Below, piece after piece: positions 39,770 to 48,682 of a stretch of DNA of 55,929 bases. Position 1 is the first letter of the stretch, and every line of letters begins with the position of its first letter. The stretch spans positions 1 to 55,929 of the forward strand of contig NZ_JAFEMD010000037.1 in assembly GCF_016892765.1 (NCBI RefSeq), read 5' to 3'. A model generated the notes under the pieces. The model searched no databases, was not told the origin of the DNA, and worked only from the letters and a program-made list of their open reading frames with translations. The translations under genes and the position numbers were made by a program. Origin of the DNA: Microvirga arvi (GTDB taxonomy: Bacteria; Pseudomonadota; Alphaproteobacteria; Rhizobiales; Beijerinckiaceae).

Positions 39770-40861
39770 GTGATGATGAGTAACGCGAGAACGCTGCTAT
39801 GCGCAGTTCCGCAGCCTGCTGCAGATGTGCGCAAGACTGGAAATCGTCGCCTCTCACTCCACCTTGCCCTGGCCGCAGGCCTGATCATGGGCCTCCAGGG
39901 CCTCACGGCCGGACCGGCTGCCGTGGCCACCCTCCCAAGCGCCCTGCTGGCCAGACCCTCCGCCATGGCGCAGGTGCAGCAGGAGGTCACCGGCTCGGTG
40001 GTCATGGCTTCCATGGACTTCACGCCGAAGCTCGCCAAGGATCCGGGCCTCTTCAATGCCATCCTCGATGGAGCTTTCTCCTTCGTGAAGCCGCACGCTC
40101 CAAAGCCGGCGTCTCCGACGTCGGCGGAAGTAGAGAGAGGGGATCCGGACGAGCTGATCCCCTTCAATGGCCGCACCGTCCCGCGCTGGCTGGTGCATTC
40201 CCTCCTCAAGGCCGCCCATGCAACGGGCGTCGACCCTGTCTACATGATGACCCTCGCCGACGTGGAATCGAGCCTCTCGCCGGAAGCCAAGGCGCCCACC
40301 TCCTCGGCCCAGGGGCTGTTTCAGTTCATCGACAGCACCTGGATCGAGACCGTGTACCAGCACGCCGCCGATTACGGGTTCAAGGCAGCGTCGGATGCCA
40401 TCCGCTACGTCAACGGCGAGCTCTCGGTCGAGGGCAAGGACCGCGAATGGATCATGAGCCTGCGCACGGATCCCTATTTCTCCGCGCTGATGGCCGGTGA
40501 GCTGATCAAGGACGTGGAGCGTGCGCTGCAGGCCCAGGGCGAGCGGGAACTGGCGGAGGCGGAACTCTATCTGGCTCACTTCCTGGGGGCATCCAGTGCG
40601 GTGCGTTTCCTCGAGGTCCTGGACCAGGATCCGAACATGAAGGCCTCCAAGCTCTTCCCGAAGGCGGCGCGGGCCAACGCGGGCCTGTTCATGGACGGCA
40701 AGGGCCGCAAGCGCCGTCCCGTGAGCGTTGCCGAGCTCTACAACAAGATCGACTCGAAGATCGTCCGCCGCCTCGATCGCTACGAAGGTATCGGCCCCTA
40801 CCTTGCGGAGATCTCACGGCAGGCTGAGCGCACGGCGGAAGCAAGCCCGGTTCTCCAGTAG
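39770..40861 (+). CDS. Exported lytic transglycosylase (SLT domain)
   Basis: 363 residues with a long N-terminal region containing one hydrophobic segment (about 28-50, LSLHLALAAGLIMGLQGLTA), a signal anchor or late signal peptide. After a P/S linker and a 40-residue stretch the SLT domain begins near 140 (VPRWLVHSLLKAAHATGVDP). The catalytic glutamate is E165 or so in LADVESSLSPEAKAPTSSAQ, followed by GLFQFIDSTW. It cleaves the MurNAc-GlcNAc bond of peptidoglycan to a 1,6-anhydro product. A perfect 30-bp palindrome closes the unit. It is adjacent to surface-glycan genes, so a role in making gaps for export systems is possible. Confidence 0.9.
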   Translation: MMMSNARTLLCAVPQPAADVRKTGNRRLSLHLALAAGLIMGLQGLTAGPAAVATLPSALLARPSAMAQVQQEVTGSVVMASMDFTPKLAKDPGLFNAILDGAFSFVKPHAPKPASPTSAEVERGDPDELIPFNGRTVPRWLVHSLLKAAHATGVDPVYMMTLADVESSLSPEAKAPTSSAQGLFQFIDSTWIETVYQHAADYGFKAASDAIRYVNGELSVEGKDREWIMSLRTDPYFSALMAGELIKDVERALQAQGERELAEAELYLAHFLGASSAVRFLEVLDQDPNMKASKLFPKAARANAGLFMDGKGRKRRPVSVAELYNKIDSKIVRRLDRYEGIGPYLAEISRQAERTAEASPVLQ

Positions 40862-40880
40862 TACTTCGCAAAGCCGATCT

Positions 40881-40913
40881 GAATCCGCCGGCTCTAGAGC
40901 CGGCGGATTCTTA
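40881..40913. terminator. Perfect palindrome, likely terminator
   Basis: GAATCCGCCGGCTC (40881-40894), centre TAGA shared with the arms, and GAGCCGGCGGATTC (ending 40910) form a perfect 30-bp inverted repeat, with TT following. It separates the transglycosylase gene from the peptide gene on the other strand. Confidence 0.75.
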
Positions 40914-40951
40914 AGAAGCATCAGATCATATATAAAGGTTAGCTCTTACTT

Positions 40952-41077
40952 TCACCCGTTTGAGATAACGAAGTGCAAGTCTTGAACAATGACTTTGCCT
41001 TTTCCACCTGTGGCACTTGCAAGCTCCTGATCCGTCAAAACGATCACAGGCTTTTTTACAGGGATCTTCTTCTTCAC
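40952..41077 (-). CDS. Short peptide with double-glycine-type leader
   Basis: A 41-residue frame starting GTG 41077, with GAGGAA eleven bases upstream. The first part is strongly basic (KKKIPVKKP), followed by VIVLTDQELASATGG, which fits the LxxxEL-x3-GG pattern of double-glycine leaders of bacteriocins and other exported peptides. The remainder is 16 residues (KGKVIVQDLHFVISNG). It lies in an AT-rich gap of 333 bases between the transglycosylase and DUF924 genes, unlike its GC-rich surroundings. No peptidase-transporter or modifying enzyme is adjacent, so its export or maturation is open. It could also be an orphan peptide of another kind. Confidence 0.5.
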   Translation of the reverse strand: MKKKIPVKKPVIVLTDQELASATGGKGKVIVQDLHFVISNG

Positions 41078-41194
41078 GTTACATTCCTCGCCAGCATAAG
41101 TCCTCTACAGGCTGTAAAGGTTTCTATGCAACTTTATAACGTATAAATTATTGTATATGGAGTAAAGACAATAAAAACAGGCAGGCGTGGGTCC

Positions 41195-41860
41195 TCACCC
41201 AATCGCGCTGATCGCTGAAGATGGTGAAACGGGCAGCGACTGCATGTGAACGAAGTCTCCCTTCGCCAGATAGGTCAGCTCCTCCCGGGTGGAGGTCCGC
41301 CCCAGGACAGGATTCCGGTGCGGGAAACGGCCGAAGCGGGAAATCACGTCCAGATTGGCCTTGGCCTGACCGAGCGAGAACTGCCAGACCGGCTTGAGAT
41401 GCTCGGGCGCTTCGTCGATGGCCCGCTCCGAGATGGCAACGATGTGCCTCATCCGCTCCCGGTGGTCAGGACCTTCGGCATGGGTGAGGGGGAGCAGATG
41501 GAAGAACCTCTCGTAGGGGCTCGTCAGAGCATCGTAGTGCCCGTTCCGGAACCCTTGCTCCGCAAGGCTCAAGGCGTCCCCATCCGACGAGTAGGCCTCG
41601 GCTGTCCCTGCGAACAGACCGCGCGGGAATTGATCCAGCACGACAATCAGGGACAGGCGCCCGCGCGGCGTCTCCGACCAGTGTTCCAGCCGGCCGGCTC
41701 TGGCGGCCCGGACCACAGGCTCAAAACGCGCCAGTTCCGTACTGGCTCCGCCCCGCATCCACCAGGCGAGCATCTGCCAGTGGGCTGCGATGTCGGCGTT
41801 TGAGAGATCGACCGGGAACCAGAAGCGGTAGACCTGTTGCCAGTCCATGCGAGATGACAT
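41195..41860 (-). CDS. DUF924 family protein
   Basis: 221 residues from ATG 41860, with GGGAGGAGCCG immediately upstream; a TTG 15 bases earlier is less likely. Diagnostic segments are VYRFWFPVDLSNADIAAHW at the start, LSLIVVLDQFPRGLFAGTAE, and SPYERFFHLLPLTHAEGPDH, then GRFPHRNPVLGRTSTREEL. DUF924 proteins have a tetratricopeptide-like helical fold and no assigned function. The length is usual. It is alone on its strand between an AT-rich gap and the AsnC-type gene, with which it may share a promoter region (86 bases apart). Confidence 0.92.
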   Translation of the reverse strand: MSSRMDWQQVYRFWFPVDLSNADIAAHWQMLAWWMRGGASTELARFEPVVRAARAGRLEHWSETPRGRLSLIVVLDQFPRGLFAGTAEAYSSDGDALSLAEQGFRNGHYDALTSPYERFFHLLPLTHAEGPDHRERMRHIVAISERAIDEAPEHLKPVWQFSLGQAKANLDVISRFGRFPHRNPVLGRTSTREELTYLAKGDFVHMQSLPVSPSSAISAIG

Positions 41861-41947
41861 CGGCTCCTCCCTCAAGGATCTCCGATGTTATCCTTTGCGG
41901 GCTTTTCCCGATGTGACCTGGATCACATGGAGAGTAGCCGGCAGGCT

Positions 41948-42184
41948 TCAAAACGCCTTGAAGGTGATGATGGTGTGCGTGTCCGCGATCTCGGGGATGA
42001 TCTGGACGTTCTCGGCGATGAAGTGGCCGATATCCACGTCGTCATCCACGTGGAACTTGGCGAGAATGTCGTAATTGCCGGCTGTCGAGTAGATCTCCGA
42101 CGCGATTTCCCGGTCCGCGAGAGCGTTCGCGACGGCATAGGTCTTGCCCAGCTTGCATTTGATCTCGACGAAGAAGGTCTGCAT
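41948..42184 (-). CDS. Stand-alone Lrp/AsnC ligand-binding (RAM) domain
   Basis: 78 residues from ATG 42184 (MQTFFVEIKCKLGKTY). The sequence is a single RAM domain with no helix-turn-helix: VEIKCKLGKTYAVANALADR, then STAGNYDILAKFHVDDDVDI and the final strand DTHTIITFKAF. Such lone domains form dimers and higher rings and bind small ligands, usually amino acids; they may modulate full Lrp-family regulators. An alternative earlier start at 42247 would add 21 residues rich in R with no ribosome site. It follows ugd on the same strand by 82 bases. The ligand is unknown. Confidence 0.92.
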   Translation of the reverse strand: MQTFFVEIKCKLGKTYAVANALADREIASEIYSTAGNYDILAKFHVDDDVDIGHFIAENVQIIPEIADTHTIITFKAF

Positions 42185-42266
42185 GGGCCGCTCCAGGTGG
42201 CGCTGTCTTGAGATGCCTCTCATGGCATCGGGAAGGCCGGCGCGCAAGACGGTCTCTGATCAAGGG

Positions 42267-43571
42267 TCAAGGGCGTCCGATGCTCACATAGGTGAAACCG
42301 TGGCGGCGCATTTCGTCCGGTCGGTAGACGTTGCGCAGGTCTACCACGACGGGAGCGGCCAGGGCGGTCTTCAGGCGGCGCAGATCGAGGGCGCGGAACA
42401 GGTCCCACTCGGTCACGAGCACCAGCGCGTCGGCATCTCGCGCGCAATCGTAGGCGTCCGTTGCATAATCCACGTCCGTCAGCATGGCCTTGGCGGCGCC
42501 CATGCCTTCCGGGTCGTAGGCCTTCACCCGGGCGCCGGCATCCTGCAGGGCCGTGATGACGTCGATGGAGGGCGCATCGCGCATGTCGTCGGTGTTGGGC
42601 TTGAAGGTCAGGCCGAGCACCGCGATGGTCTTGCCCCGCACCGAGCCGCCGCAGGCCGCGATCACCTTGCGCCCCATGGCGCGCTTGCGCTGGCTGTTGA
42701 CCGCCGCCACCGTCTCCACGATGCGGATCGGTGCCTCGTAATCCTGCGCCGTCTTGATCAGGGCCAGCGTATCCTTCGGGAAGCACGAGCCGCCATAGCC
42801 GGGGCCGGCATGGAGGAATTTCGAGCCGATGCGGTTGTCGAGGCCGATGCCGCGGGCCACGTCCTGCACGTTGGCGCCGACCTGCTCGCACAGATCCGCG
42901 ATCTCGTTGATGAAGGTGATCTTGGTGGCGAGGAACGCATTGGCCGCGTACTTGGTCAGCTCCGCCGTGCGCCGGGACATGGCGAGCAGCGGCGACTGGT
43001 TGAGATAGAGCGGGCGGTAGAGATCGGTCATCACGCCCTTGGCGCGCTCGTCTTCGGTGCCGATGACGATGCGGTCCGGGCGCTTGAAATCGGCGATGGC
43101 CGCGCCCTCGCGCAGGAATTCGGGGTTCGACACCACGGCGAAATCCGCATCGGGCCGGGTCTCGCGGATGATGCGCTCCACCTCGTCGCCGGTGCCGACC
43201 GGGACGGTCGACTTCGTCACGACCACCGTGTAGCCGTCGATCGCCGCGGCGATGTCCCGGGCGGCCTGGTAGACGTAAGTGAGGTCCGCATGGCCGTCGC
43301 CGCGCCGGGAGGGTGTGCCCACCGCGATGAACACGGCCTCGGCATTCCGGACGGTGGGGGCTAGATCGGTGGTGAAGGTCAGGCGGCCCTCGCGCACGTT
43401 CTTGGCGACAAGATCGGCCAGGCCAGGCTCGAAGATCGGAATCTCGCCCCGGTTGAGGGCCTCGATCTTAGCCGGGTCCTTGTCCACGCAGCAGACCGTA
43501 TGGCCGAAATCCGCAAAGCAGGCGCCGGAGACCAAGCCCACATAGCCTGCTCCGATCATCGCGACTTGCAT
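42267..43571 (-). CDS. ugd: UDP-glucose 6-dehydrogenase
   Basis: 434 residues, typical length. The N-terminal NAD-binding loop is AMIGAGYVGLVSGACFADFG, the motif VGTPSRRGDGHADLTYVY is characteristic, the central domain contains EFLREGAAIADFKRPDRIVI, and the catalytic cysteine is C263 in GYGGSCFPKDT. The C-terminal UDP-binding domain includes LGLTFKPNTDDMRDAPSIDV. It oxidises UDP-glucose twice to UDP-glucuronate, a donor for acidic exopolysaccharide, which fits the glycosyltransferase operon upstream. It diverges from ansA with 165 bases between. Confidence 0.97.
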   Translation of the reverse strand: MQVAMIGAGYVGLVSGACFADFGHTVCCVDKDPAKIEALNRGEIPIFEPGLADLVAKNVREGRLTFTTDLAPTVRNAEAVFIAVGTPSRRGDGHADLTYVYQAARDIAAAIDGYTVVVTKSTVPVGTGDEVERIIRETRPDADFAVVSNPEFLREGAAIADFKRPDRIVIGTEDERAKGVMTDLYRPLYLNQSPLLAMSRRTAELTKYAANAFLATKITFINEIADLCEQVGANVQDVARGIGLDNRIGSKFLHAGPGYGGSCFPKDTLALIKTAQDYEAPIRIVETVAAVNSQRKRAMGRKVIAACGGSVRGKTIAVLGLTFKPNTDDMRDAPSIDVITALQDAGARVKAYDPEGMGAAKAMLTDVDYATDAYDCARDADALVLVTEWDLFRALDLRRLKTALAAPVVVDLRNVYRPDEMRRHGFTYVSIGRP

Positions 43572-43739
43572 CAGGGGCTCCCCGTTGGTTCAAGTCTTGG
43601 GTTTAGGATGGTCAAGGCTCAGCTGCAAGCCATCGCCAGCGACGATTTCGGGACCTCTTTTGGGGTTTTGCAACAACGTCCCCTTTGACTTCTGGAGTGA
43701 GTACCTCCACAACACCGCCGCTTTTCAAACGGGGCATTG

Positions 43740-44753
43740 ATGGACAATCCATTTCTTGTCGAGGTCACCCGCGGACATCTGGTCGAGTCGCGCCATCGGG
43801 GCAGCGTCTCGGTGGTCGATGCGGAGGGGGCCACGGTTCTGTCGATCGGAGATGTGGACCGGCGCGTTTTTCCGCGCTCCGCCGTCAAGGCGCTCCAGGC
43901 CATGCCGTTGGTCGAGAGCGGGATCGCGGACAAATACGGCCTGACCGACGAGGAGATCGCGCTCGCCTGCGCCTCCCATTCGGGCGAGCCGGAGCATGTG
44001 GCGGCGGCTCAGTCCATGCTCGCCAAGGCGGGGCAGGATGCCGGCTGCCTCGAATGCGGCGTGCATTGGCCCATGGGCGATGCCGCCAACCGCGCCTTGG
44101 CCGCAAAGGGCGGGAGGCCCTCCGCCCTGCACAACAACTGCTCCGGCAAGCATGCTGGCTTCATCTGTCTCGCCTGCGGTCACGGCCAGAACCCCAAGGG
44201 CTATGTCCTGGCCGATCATCCGGTTCAGCGCAGCATCCGCGAGGCCCTGGAGGACATCACCGGCGCCTGCCATTCGCTCGATAAGAGCGGCATCGACGGG
44301 TGCTCGATCCCGACCTACGCGGTGCGTCTCCCATCGCTCGCCTTCGGCTTTGCCCGGTTCGGGTCGGGAATCGGCCTGCCGGGCGAAGGAAAGGCCGCCG
44401 CCGCCCGGATCCGCAGGGCCGTGGCGCGCCATCCCTTCATGGTGGCCGGCACCGGCCGCTTCGACACCAGGCTGATGGATCTTTTGGGCGAGCGCGCCTT
44501 CGTGAAGGTCGGCGCGGAAGGGGTCTATTGCGGCGCCTTCCCGGAACTCGGCTATGGGATCGCCCTGAAGGCGGATGACGGCAACGCTCGCGCCGCCGAG
44601 GCCATGATGGCCGGTCTCGTGCTGCGCCTCCTCCCCTTGAGCCCCGAGGAGCGCCAAGGCGTCGAGGCGCTGGCCCAGCCCGTGCTCAAGAACTGGAACG
44701 GGATCGAACTCGGGCAGATCCGCGTCGCACCGGAGATCCTTGGCACGGCCTGA
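43740..44753 (+). CDS. R. etli-type (class 3, zinc-dependent) L-asparaginase
   Basis: 337 residues from ATG 43740. It belongs to the ReAII group rather than to the E. coli type I/II families. Matching the known structure with an offset of one are S47 and K50 (RSAVK), S79 in ASHSGEPEH, C134 and K137 in HNNCSGKHAGF, and C188 in GIDGCSIPTYA; the last three chelate zinc in the ReAII structure. It hydrolyses asparagine to aspartate and ammonia in the cytosol. The start codon overlaps a TTG one codon upstream. It stands alone, divergent from ugd and convergent with the DUF4239 gene, and nothing indicates an import partner. Confidence 0.94.
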   Translation: MDNPFLVEVTRGHLVESRHRGSVSVVDAEGATVLSIGDVDRRVFPRSAVKALQAMPLVESGIADKYGLTDEEIALACASHSGEPEHVAAAQSMLAKAGQDAGCLECGVHWPMGDAANRALAAKGGRPSALHNNCSGKHAGFICLACGHGQNPKGYVLADHPVQRSIREALEDITGACHSLDKSGIDGCSIPTYAVRLPSLAFGFARFGSGIGLPGEGKAAAARIRRAVARHPFMVAGTGRFDTRLMDLLGERAFVKVGAEGVYCGAFPELGYGIALKADDGNARAAEAMMAGLVLRLLPLSPEERQGVEALAQPVLKNWNGIELGQIRVAPEILGTA

Positions 44754-44760
44754 CCCGTCG

Positions 44761-45552
44761 TCAGGCCCGCGGCTGCATCTGCTGGCGGGCCTGGATGAGG
44801 TCGTCGGGCCGAAGGCCATGCGCGCCGTGGAACGGCCGGTCGAGCACGGCGACCATGTAGACGACGAGGCCGATGAAGGCCATCAGCACGCCGCCGAGGA
44901 TGAAGTGGGTCGTCCGCCTCAGGTCGAACAGCCAGAGGGTGAAGACGTTGAGGGCCGCGCCGACCATGACGACGGCCCAGATCACCCTTGGGACGCTGGT
45001 TCCTGCCGCCTGCACCCGAAGGCGCCGCTGCTCGATGAACTCGGCGAAGGTTCTCAAGGCCTCGCCGTGGAGCAGGCTTTCCCCAACGTCGCGGTTGGGC
45101 CTGAAGCCCAGGAGTTCCTGGCTCAACCGGTCAACCAGCAGCATGCCCGGCGTGGAGACCTGATCGCCCTGCTGGAAGGCCCAGCCGGGGCCGGTCTCCT
45201 CATCGACATATTGGAGCAGGGCCTCCGAGAGCGCCGTCCGTGCGGGCTCCGGATAGCCGCTGAACACGCGGTAGAGAGCGACGGCGCTCGATGCCTCCCG
45301 TCCGACGGCATCCTGCGCCTTGTTGTAATTCTCGAAGACCGCAATCGAGAGCAGGGCCAGAAGGACCCCGTAGTAGAGCGAGAAGGCGTTCAGGAGCAGT
45401 CCGACAACCGTGTTCGCATCCTTTTCCCCACGCAGCAGGCGGCTGACGACAGGCTGCAGCAGCACCGAGCCGATCAGGGTCGGCACCACGAAGATCAGGC
45501 AGACGATGACCGCGCCGAGGGGGAGGGGCAGTTGATGCAGCCTGTCGATCAC
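44761..45552 (-). CDS. DUF4239 (bestrophin-like) membrane protein
   Basis: 263 residues with about four hydrophobic segments: 14-35 (VIVCLIFVVPTLIGSVLL), 47-72, 188-208 (VIWAVVMVGAALNVFTLWLF) and 218-240. Segments EASSAVALYRVFSGYPEPAR and RRLRVQAAGTSVPRVIWAVV are typical of DUF4239, a family distantly related to bestrophin anion channels, with a large helical cytosolic region between the membrane pairs. No channel activity is proven for bacterial members. It converges on the asparaginase gene with 7 bases between stops. Confidence 0.9.
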   Translation of the reverse strand: MIDRLHQLPLPLGAVIVCLIFVVPTLIGSVLLQPVVSRLLRGEKDANTVVGLLLNAFSLYYGVLLALLSIAVFENYNKAQDAVGREASSAVALYRVFSGYPEPARTALSEALLQYVDEETGPGWAFQQGDQVSTPGMLLVDRLSQELLGFRPNRDVGESLLHGEALRTFAEFIEQRRLRVQAAGTSVPRVIWAVVMVGAALNVFTLWLFDLRRTTHFILGGVLMAFIGLVVYMVAVLDRPFHGAHGLRPDDLIQARQQMQPRA

Positions 45553-45658
45553 GACGCATTCTGCTCCCGTGCCGGTGAGCCGTTGGGTGTCTCCCGATTG
45601 AAGCGATTTTCCAGGACAAGATCAGGTGCAATTCCGGATAGGTCGCAAAACTCGCCTA

Positions 45659-46642
45659 TCAGATCCCCAACAGCTTCACGATCTCGCTCGCCCCGGCATT
45701 GGGCGAGAGGGTGCCGTCGGCAATGGCCTTCTCGATCTCCGGCACGCGCTGGCGCAGGGCCGGATCGTGGTGAAGGCGCTCGTGCAGGCGCTCATGGACG
45801 AGGGCCCACATCCATTTCGTATCCTGGGCCCGCCGCTTGAAGGCCAGCTCGCCGGTCGCCTCCAGGCGCTTGCGGTGGTCGAGAACCTTGGTCCAGAGCT
45901 CGTCGAGGCCTTGGCCGGTTAGTCCTGAAATCGTCATCACAGGAGGCGTCCAGGTCGAGGAGGCGGGGGCCAGGATGTGCAGGGCCGCCTTGTACTCCGC
46001 GGCGGCCGCCTTCGCCTTGGCGCCCGCATCGTCCGCCTTGTTGACGGCGATCAGGTCGGCGAGCTCCAGGATGCCTTTCTTGATGCCCTGCAGCTCGTCC
46101 CCCGCACCGGGCAGCATGAGGACGAGGAAGAAGTCGGTCAGGTCCGCAACCGCCGTCTCCGACTGTCCGACGCCGACCGTCTCCACCAGGATCACGTCGA
46201 ACCCGGCGGCCTCGCAGAGCAGCATCGTCTCCCGGGTCTTGGCCGCGACGCCACCGAGGGTGCCGGAGGAGGGCGAGGGGCGGATGAAGGCGCTCGGGTC
46301 CACGGCCAGGCGCGCCATCCGGGTCTTGTCGCCGAGGATCGCGCCGCCGGTGCGGGTGGAGGAGGGATCGACGGCGAGCACGGCCACCTTGTGACCCTTC
46401 TCCGTGAGCATGGAGCCCAGGGTGTCGATGGTGGTGGACTTGCCCACCCCCGGCACGCCGGTGATCCCGATGCGCACGGCTTTCCCGGTGCGGGGCATCA
46501 GCTCCTGGAGAAGCGCCCGCGCCGCCTCGCGATGATCGGGACGGCGCGATTCCATGAGCGTGATGGCGCGCGCCAGCGCCGCGCGGTCGCCGCTGGCGAC
46601 CATCTCCGCCGTCACTGTCGTCTTTCGAGAGCCCCCGGTCAT
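45659..46642 (-). CDS. meaB: Methylmalonyl-CoA mutase-associated GTPase MeaB
   Basis: 327 residues, G3E family P-loop GTPase. Walker [18 protein letters not shown] (about 58-74), base-specific NKAD (about 206), [20 protein letters not shown] with switch residues, and [20 protein letters not shown] with Walker B. It gates loading of adenosylcobalamin into the mutase and protects it from inactivation. It lies on the same strand as the two mutase subunits but 4 kb downstream, separated by a lipoprotein hydrolase and GH16 gene, so it is not in one operon with them. Confidence 0.96.
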   Translation of the reverse strand: MTGGSRKTTVTAEMVASGDRAALARAITLMESRRPDHREAARALLQELMPRTGKAVRIGITGVPGVGKSTTIDTLGSMLTEKGHKVAVLAVDPSSTRTGGAILGDKTRMARLAVDPSAFIRPSPSSGTLGGVAAKTRETMLLCEAAGFDVILVETVGVGQSETAVADLTDFFLVLMLPGAGDELQGIKKGILELADLIAVNKADDAGAKAKAAAAEYKAALHILAPASSTWTPPVMTISGLTGQGLDELWTKVLDHRKRLEATGELAFKRRAQDTKWMWALVHERLHERLHHDPALRQRVPEIEKAIADGTLSPNAGASEIVKLLGI

Positions 46643-46652
46643 AGGGGAGCTT

Positions 46653-46704
46653 TAGCGCATTATGCGGAAAAGTGGACTTGGTTTTCCGCGCGCAACGATG
46701 CGTT
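46653..46704. repeat. Second copy of the intergenic palindromic repeat
   Basis: Framed by AGCGCAT and ATGCGTT with inner GCGGAAAAGTGGAC and GTTTTCCGC, it matches the reverse complement of 7900-7950 at about four of five positions. It lies just upstream of meaB and downstream of the DUF3750 gene. Confidence 0.7.
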
Positions 46705-46741
46705 CCTCAAGAAAAGCAAGAGGAGCGTCCTGGTCGCGCTT

Positions 46742-47500
46742 TCACCACGTGATCGGGTCCATCCCGATTCTTCCCCAGGCGGGAATCTTGACCGCAGGGC
46801 GGCGCAGATCGACCCCGGCGACGAGGCCCATGAAGTCGATCTCGATTCCCTCGATCCAGCCCAGAGCGATGCCGGCATAGCCGCCGAGCGAGATCTGGAT
46901 GCCGGTCCGGCTCGGGGTGAGGCCCACGATGTCCCGCCAGGGCTGCCAATCCTTGCCCAGCGCCGTGGGCGGCAAGGCCGCGCCGAGTTCGGGAACCGAG
47001 CGCATCACATGGGCCACGAAGGTGTTGGAGTTCGGGCCGGGCCAGGCGTTGTAGGCGCCGAAAGTCTGATAGGGGTAGCTCGCCACCGCCTTCCGCACCT
47101 GCGGAATCAGGCGTTCGGCCTCGATCCCCTCGATGACGACCACGGGATGGGGCGCATTGCCGAACCAGCGTCCGTCCGGCACCCAGCCGTTGGTTCGCAC
47201 CGGGCTGCCCCAGCCGACCTTGTCGTAGCGGGTATAGGTGCTGGCGCCGGCCTCCTTCACGACCACCCAGGTGTGGTGTGCGAAGATGCCGCGCCAGCGC
47301 CCGACCCGCGCCGCATAGACCGCCACGATGGCCTGAGGCGCTTCGGAGGCTGCCGGCAGGAGTTGCGCGCTCGACCAGTCGGCGCCGCGCCAGTTCGGCG
47401 CGATATCCTCGCGCATGGTCCACCAGAGCGCATGAGCCCCCAGGGGAATAAGAAAAAGGGCAACGATGACAAGGAGAATGCGGGAGAGAGCGACGAGCAT
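46742..47500 (-). CDS. DUF3750 domain protein
   Basis: 252 residues. One N-terminal hydrophobic stretch (SRILLVIVALFLIPLGAHAL, about 6-26) serves as signal anchor or uncleaved signal, placing the domain in the periplasm. Typical motifs: GIFAHHTWVVVKEAGASTYT, GRWFGNAPHPVVVIEG and FGAYNAWPGPNSNTFVAHV, whose H, N and histidine-rich arrangement looks like an NlpC/P60-like or LtgE-like peptidase site, though activity has not been shown as far as I know. It diverges from the lipoprotein gene. Role unknown. Confidence 0.88.
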   Translation of the reverse strand: MLVALSRILLVIVALFLIPLGAHALWWTMREDIAPNWRGADWSSAQLLPAASEAPQAIVAVYAARVGRWRGIFAHHTWVVVKEAGASTYTRYDKVGWGSPVRTNGWVPDGRWFGNAPHPVVVIEGIEAERLIPQVRKAVASYPYQTFGAYNAWPGPNSNTFVAHVMRSVPELGAALPPTALGKDWQPWRDIVGLTPSRTGIQISLGGYAGIALGWIEGIEIDFMGLVAGVDLRRPAVKIPAWGRIGMDPITW

Positions 47501-47680
47501 GGTGTGAAAGTACGTTCGGCCTCGGCCCGCATCAAGGCGCCGAGCCTGCGGCTTCGTTCACCAATGCTTTACCGCGATCCGGCACGAGTGGGGGTTGCAG
47601 CACGGTTTTCGCCTTGCGCATGCCATGATCGAGGGCAAGACAGCATGACCTTCCTCATCCCCTCTCGAATCTTAAGGCCC

Positions 47681-48661
47681 ATGCGCTTCTCCTTGTCCCG
47701 CCTCGCCCTCGTCTGCCTTGCCGGTTTTGCCCTGTCCGGCTGCGTCGGAGAGGATTCGGCGCTCGTCAGCCCCGCATCCTTCAAGACAGGCATCGAGAAG
47801 GATCCCAAGCTGCTTGTCGCGACCACCCGGCTCCCGGTGGGCGATCCGCCCAAGAAACCCTGGTTCAGCAGCGAGCGATCCGCGGACTTGATCTTCGCGG
47901 AGGCGCGCCTGACGCCTCCTTCGGATTCGCTCCTCAGCCGCGTGACGGCAAGCGACTGGAGCATCGCGAAGGTGGAGAATGTCGACCGGAGCAACGCGGC
48001 GCAGGCCTTCGCGCAAGCCGCTTTCGGCCGCGACCTGCTGCTCTACATCCACGGCTACAAGGAAAGCTTCGAGACGGCCGCAACCTCGACGGTCGATCTC
48101 TCAGAAGGCATCAAATTCGCGGGCGTGACCGGCCTCTTCACCTGGCCATCGGCCGCCTCGACCTTCAGCTATGTCGCCGACCGCGAGAGCGCCATGTGGT
48201 CCCGCGATTCCCTCGAGGATCTCTTGACTGCCATCGCCAAGACCCCGAGCGGCGGGCGCATCCACATCGTGGCGCACAGCATGGGCACGCTGCTGACGCT
48301 GGAGACCCTGCGCATGGTGCGCGCCTCCGGCGGCGAGAGCGCCATGGAGCGCATCGGCGCGGTGGTGCTGGCAGCCCCCGACATCGACATCGATCTTTTC
48401 GCCCGCGGCCTGGAGCGGCTGGGATCGGATGCCAAGAAGATCACCGTCATCAGCTCCACCAACGACCGCGCGCTCGCCGTCTCGAGCCGCCTTGCCGGCG
48501 GCATCGTGAGGGCAGGAGCGGCGGACCGCGAGCGGCTGGAGGCCTTAGGTGTGCGCGTGGCCGACGCCTCCGAGTTCGGAGGCGGCATCATCAACCACGA
48601 CCTGTTCCTGTCGAACAGGGAAGTGCAGCAGGTGATCAAGCGGGCCATCGAGCGGTCTTAA
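47681..48661 (+). CDS. Lipoprotein alpha/beta hydrolase (DUF900 type)
   Basis: 326 residues from ATG 47681, which gives a clean lipoprotein signal (RFSLSRLALVCLAGFALSGC, lipobox LSGC at 18-21); an in-frame ATG at 47645 would extend it by 12 residues and has a slightly better ribosome site. The mature protein is anchored in the membrane facing the periplasm. The hydrolase core has LLLYIHGYKESFETAATST, the nucleophile motif VAHSMGT with serine, and the aspartate and histidine region (APDIDID, then NHDLFLSN). DUF900 proteins are of unknown substrate. It is convergent to the GH16 gene, with an inverted repeat between stops (CGAGCGG / CCGCTCG, 48649-48670). Confidence 0.88.
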   Translation: MRFSLSRLALVCLAGFALSGCVGEDSALVSPASFKTGIEKDPKLLVATTRLPVGDPPKKPWFSSERSADLIFAEARLTPPSDSLLSRVTASDWSIAKVENVDRSNAAQAFAQAAFGRDLLLYIHGYKESFETAATSTVDLSEGIKFAGVTGLFTWPSAASTFSYVADRESAMWSRDSLEDLLTAIAKTPSGGRIHIVAHSMGTLLTLETLRMVRASGGESAMERIGAVVLAAPDIDIDLFARGLERLGSDAKKITVISSTNDRALAVSSRLAGGIVRAGAADRERLEALGVRVADASEFGGGIINHDLFLSNREVQQVIKRAIERS

Positions 48662-48682
48662 AGCCGCTCGATTGCATCGCCC

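Noticed and set aside
45977..47680. Long plus-strand open frame running into the lipoprotein hydrolase
   Set aside because: Its first 568 codons lie opposite meaB and DUF3750 and cross a palindromic repeat; only the end from 47681 matches a protein with a signal sequence.
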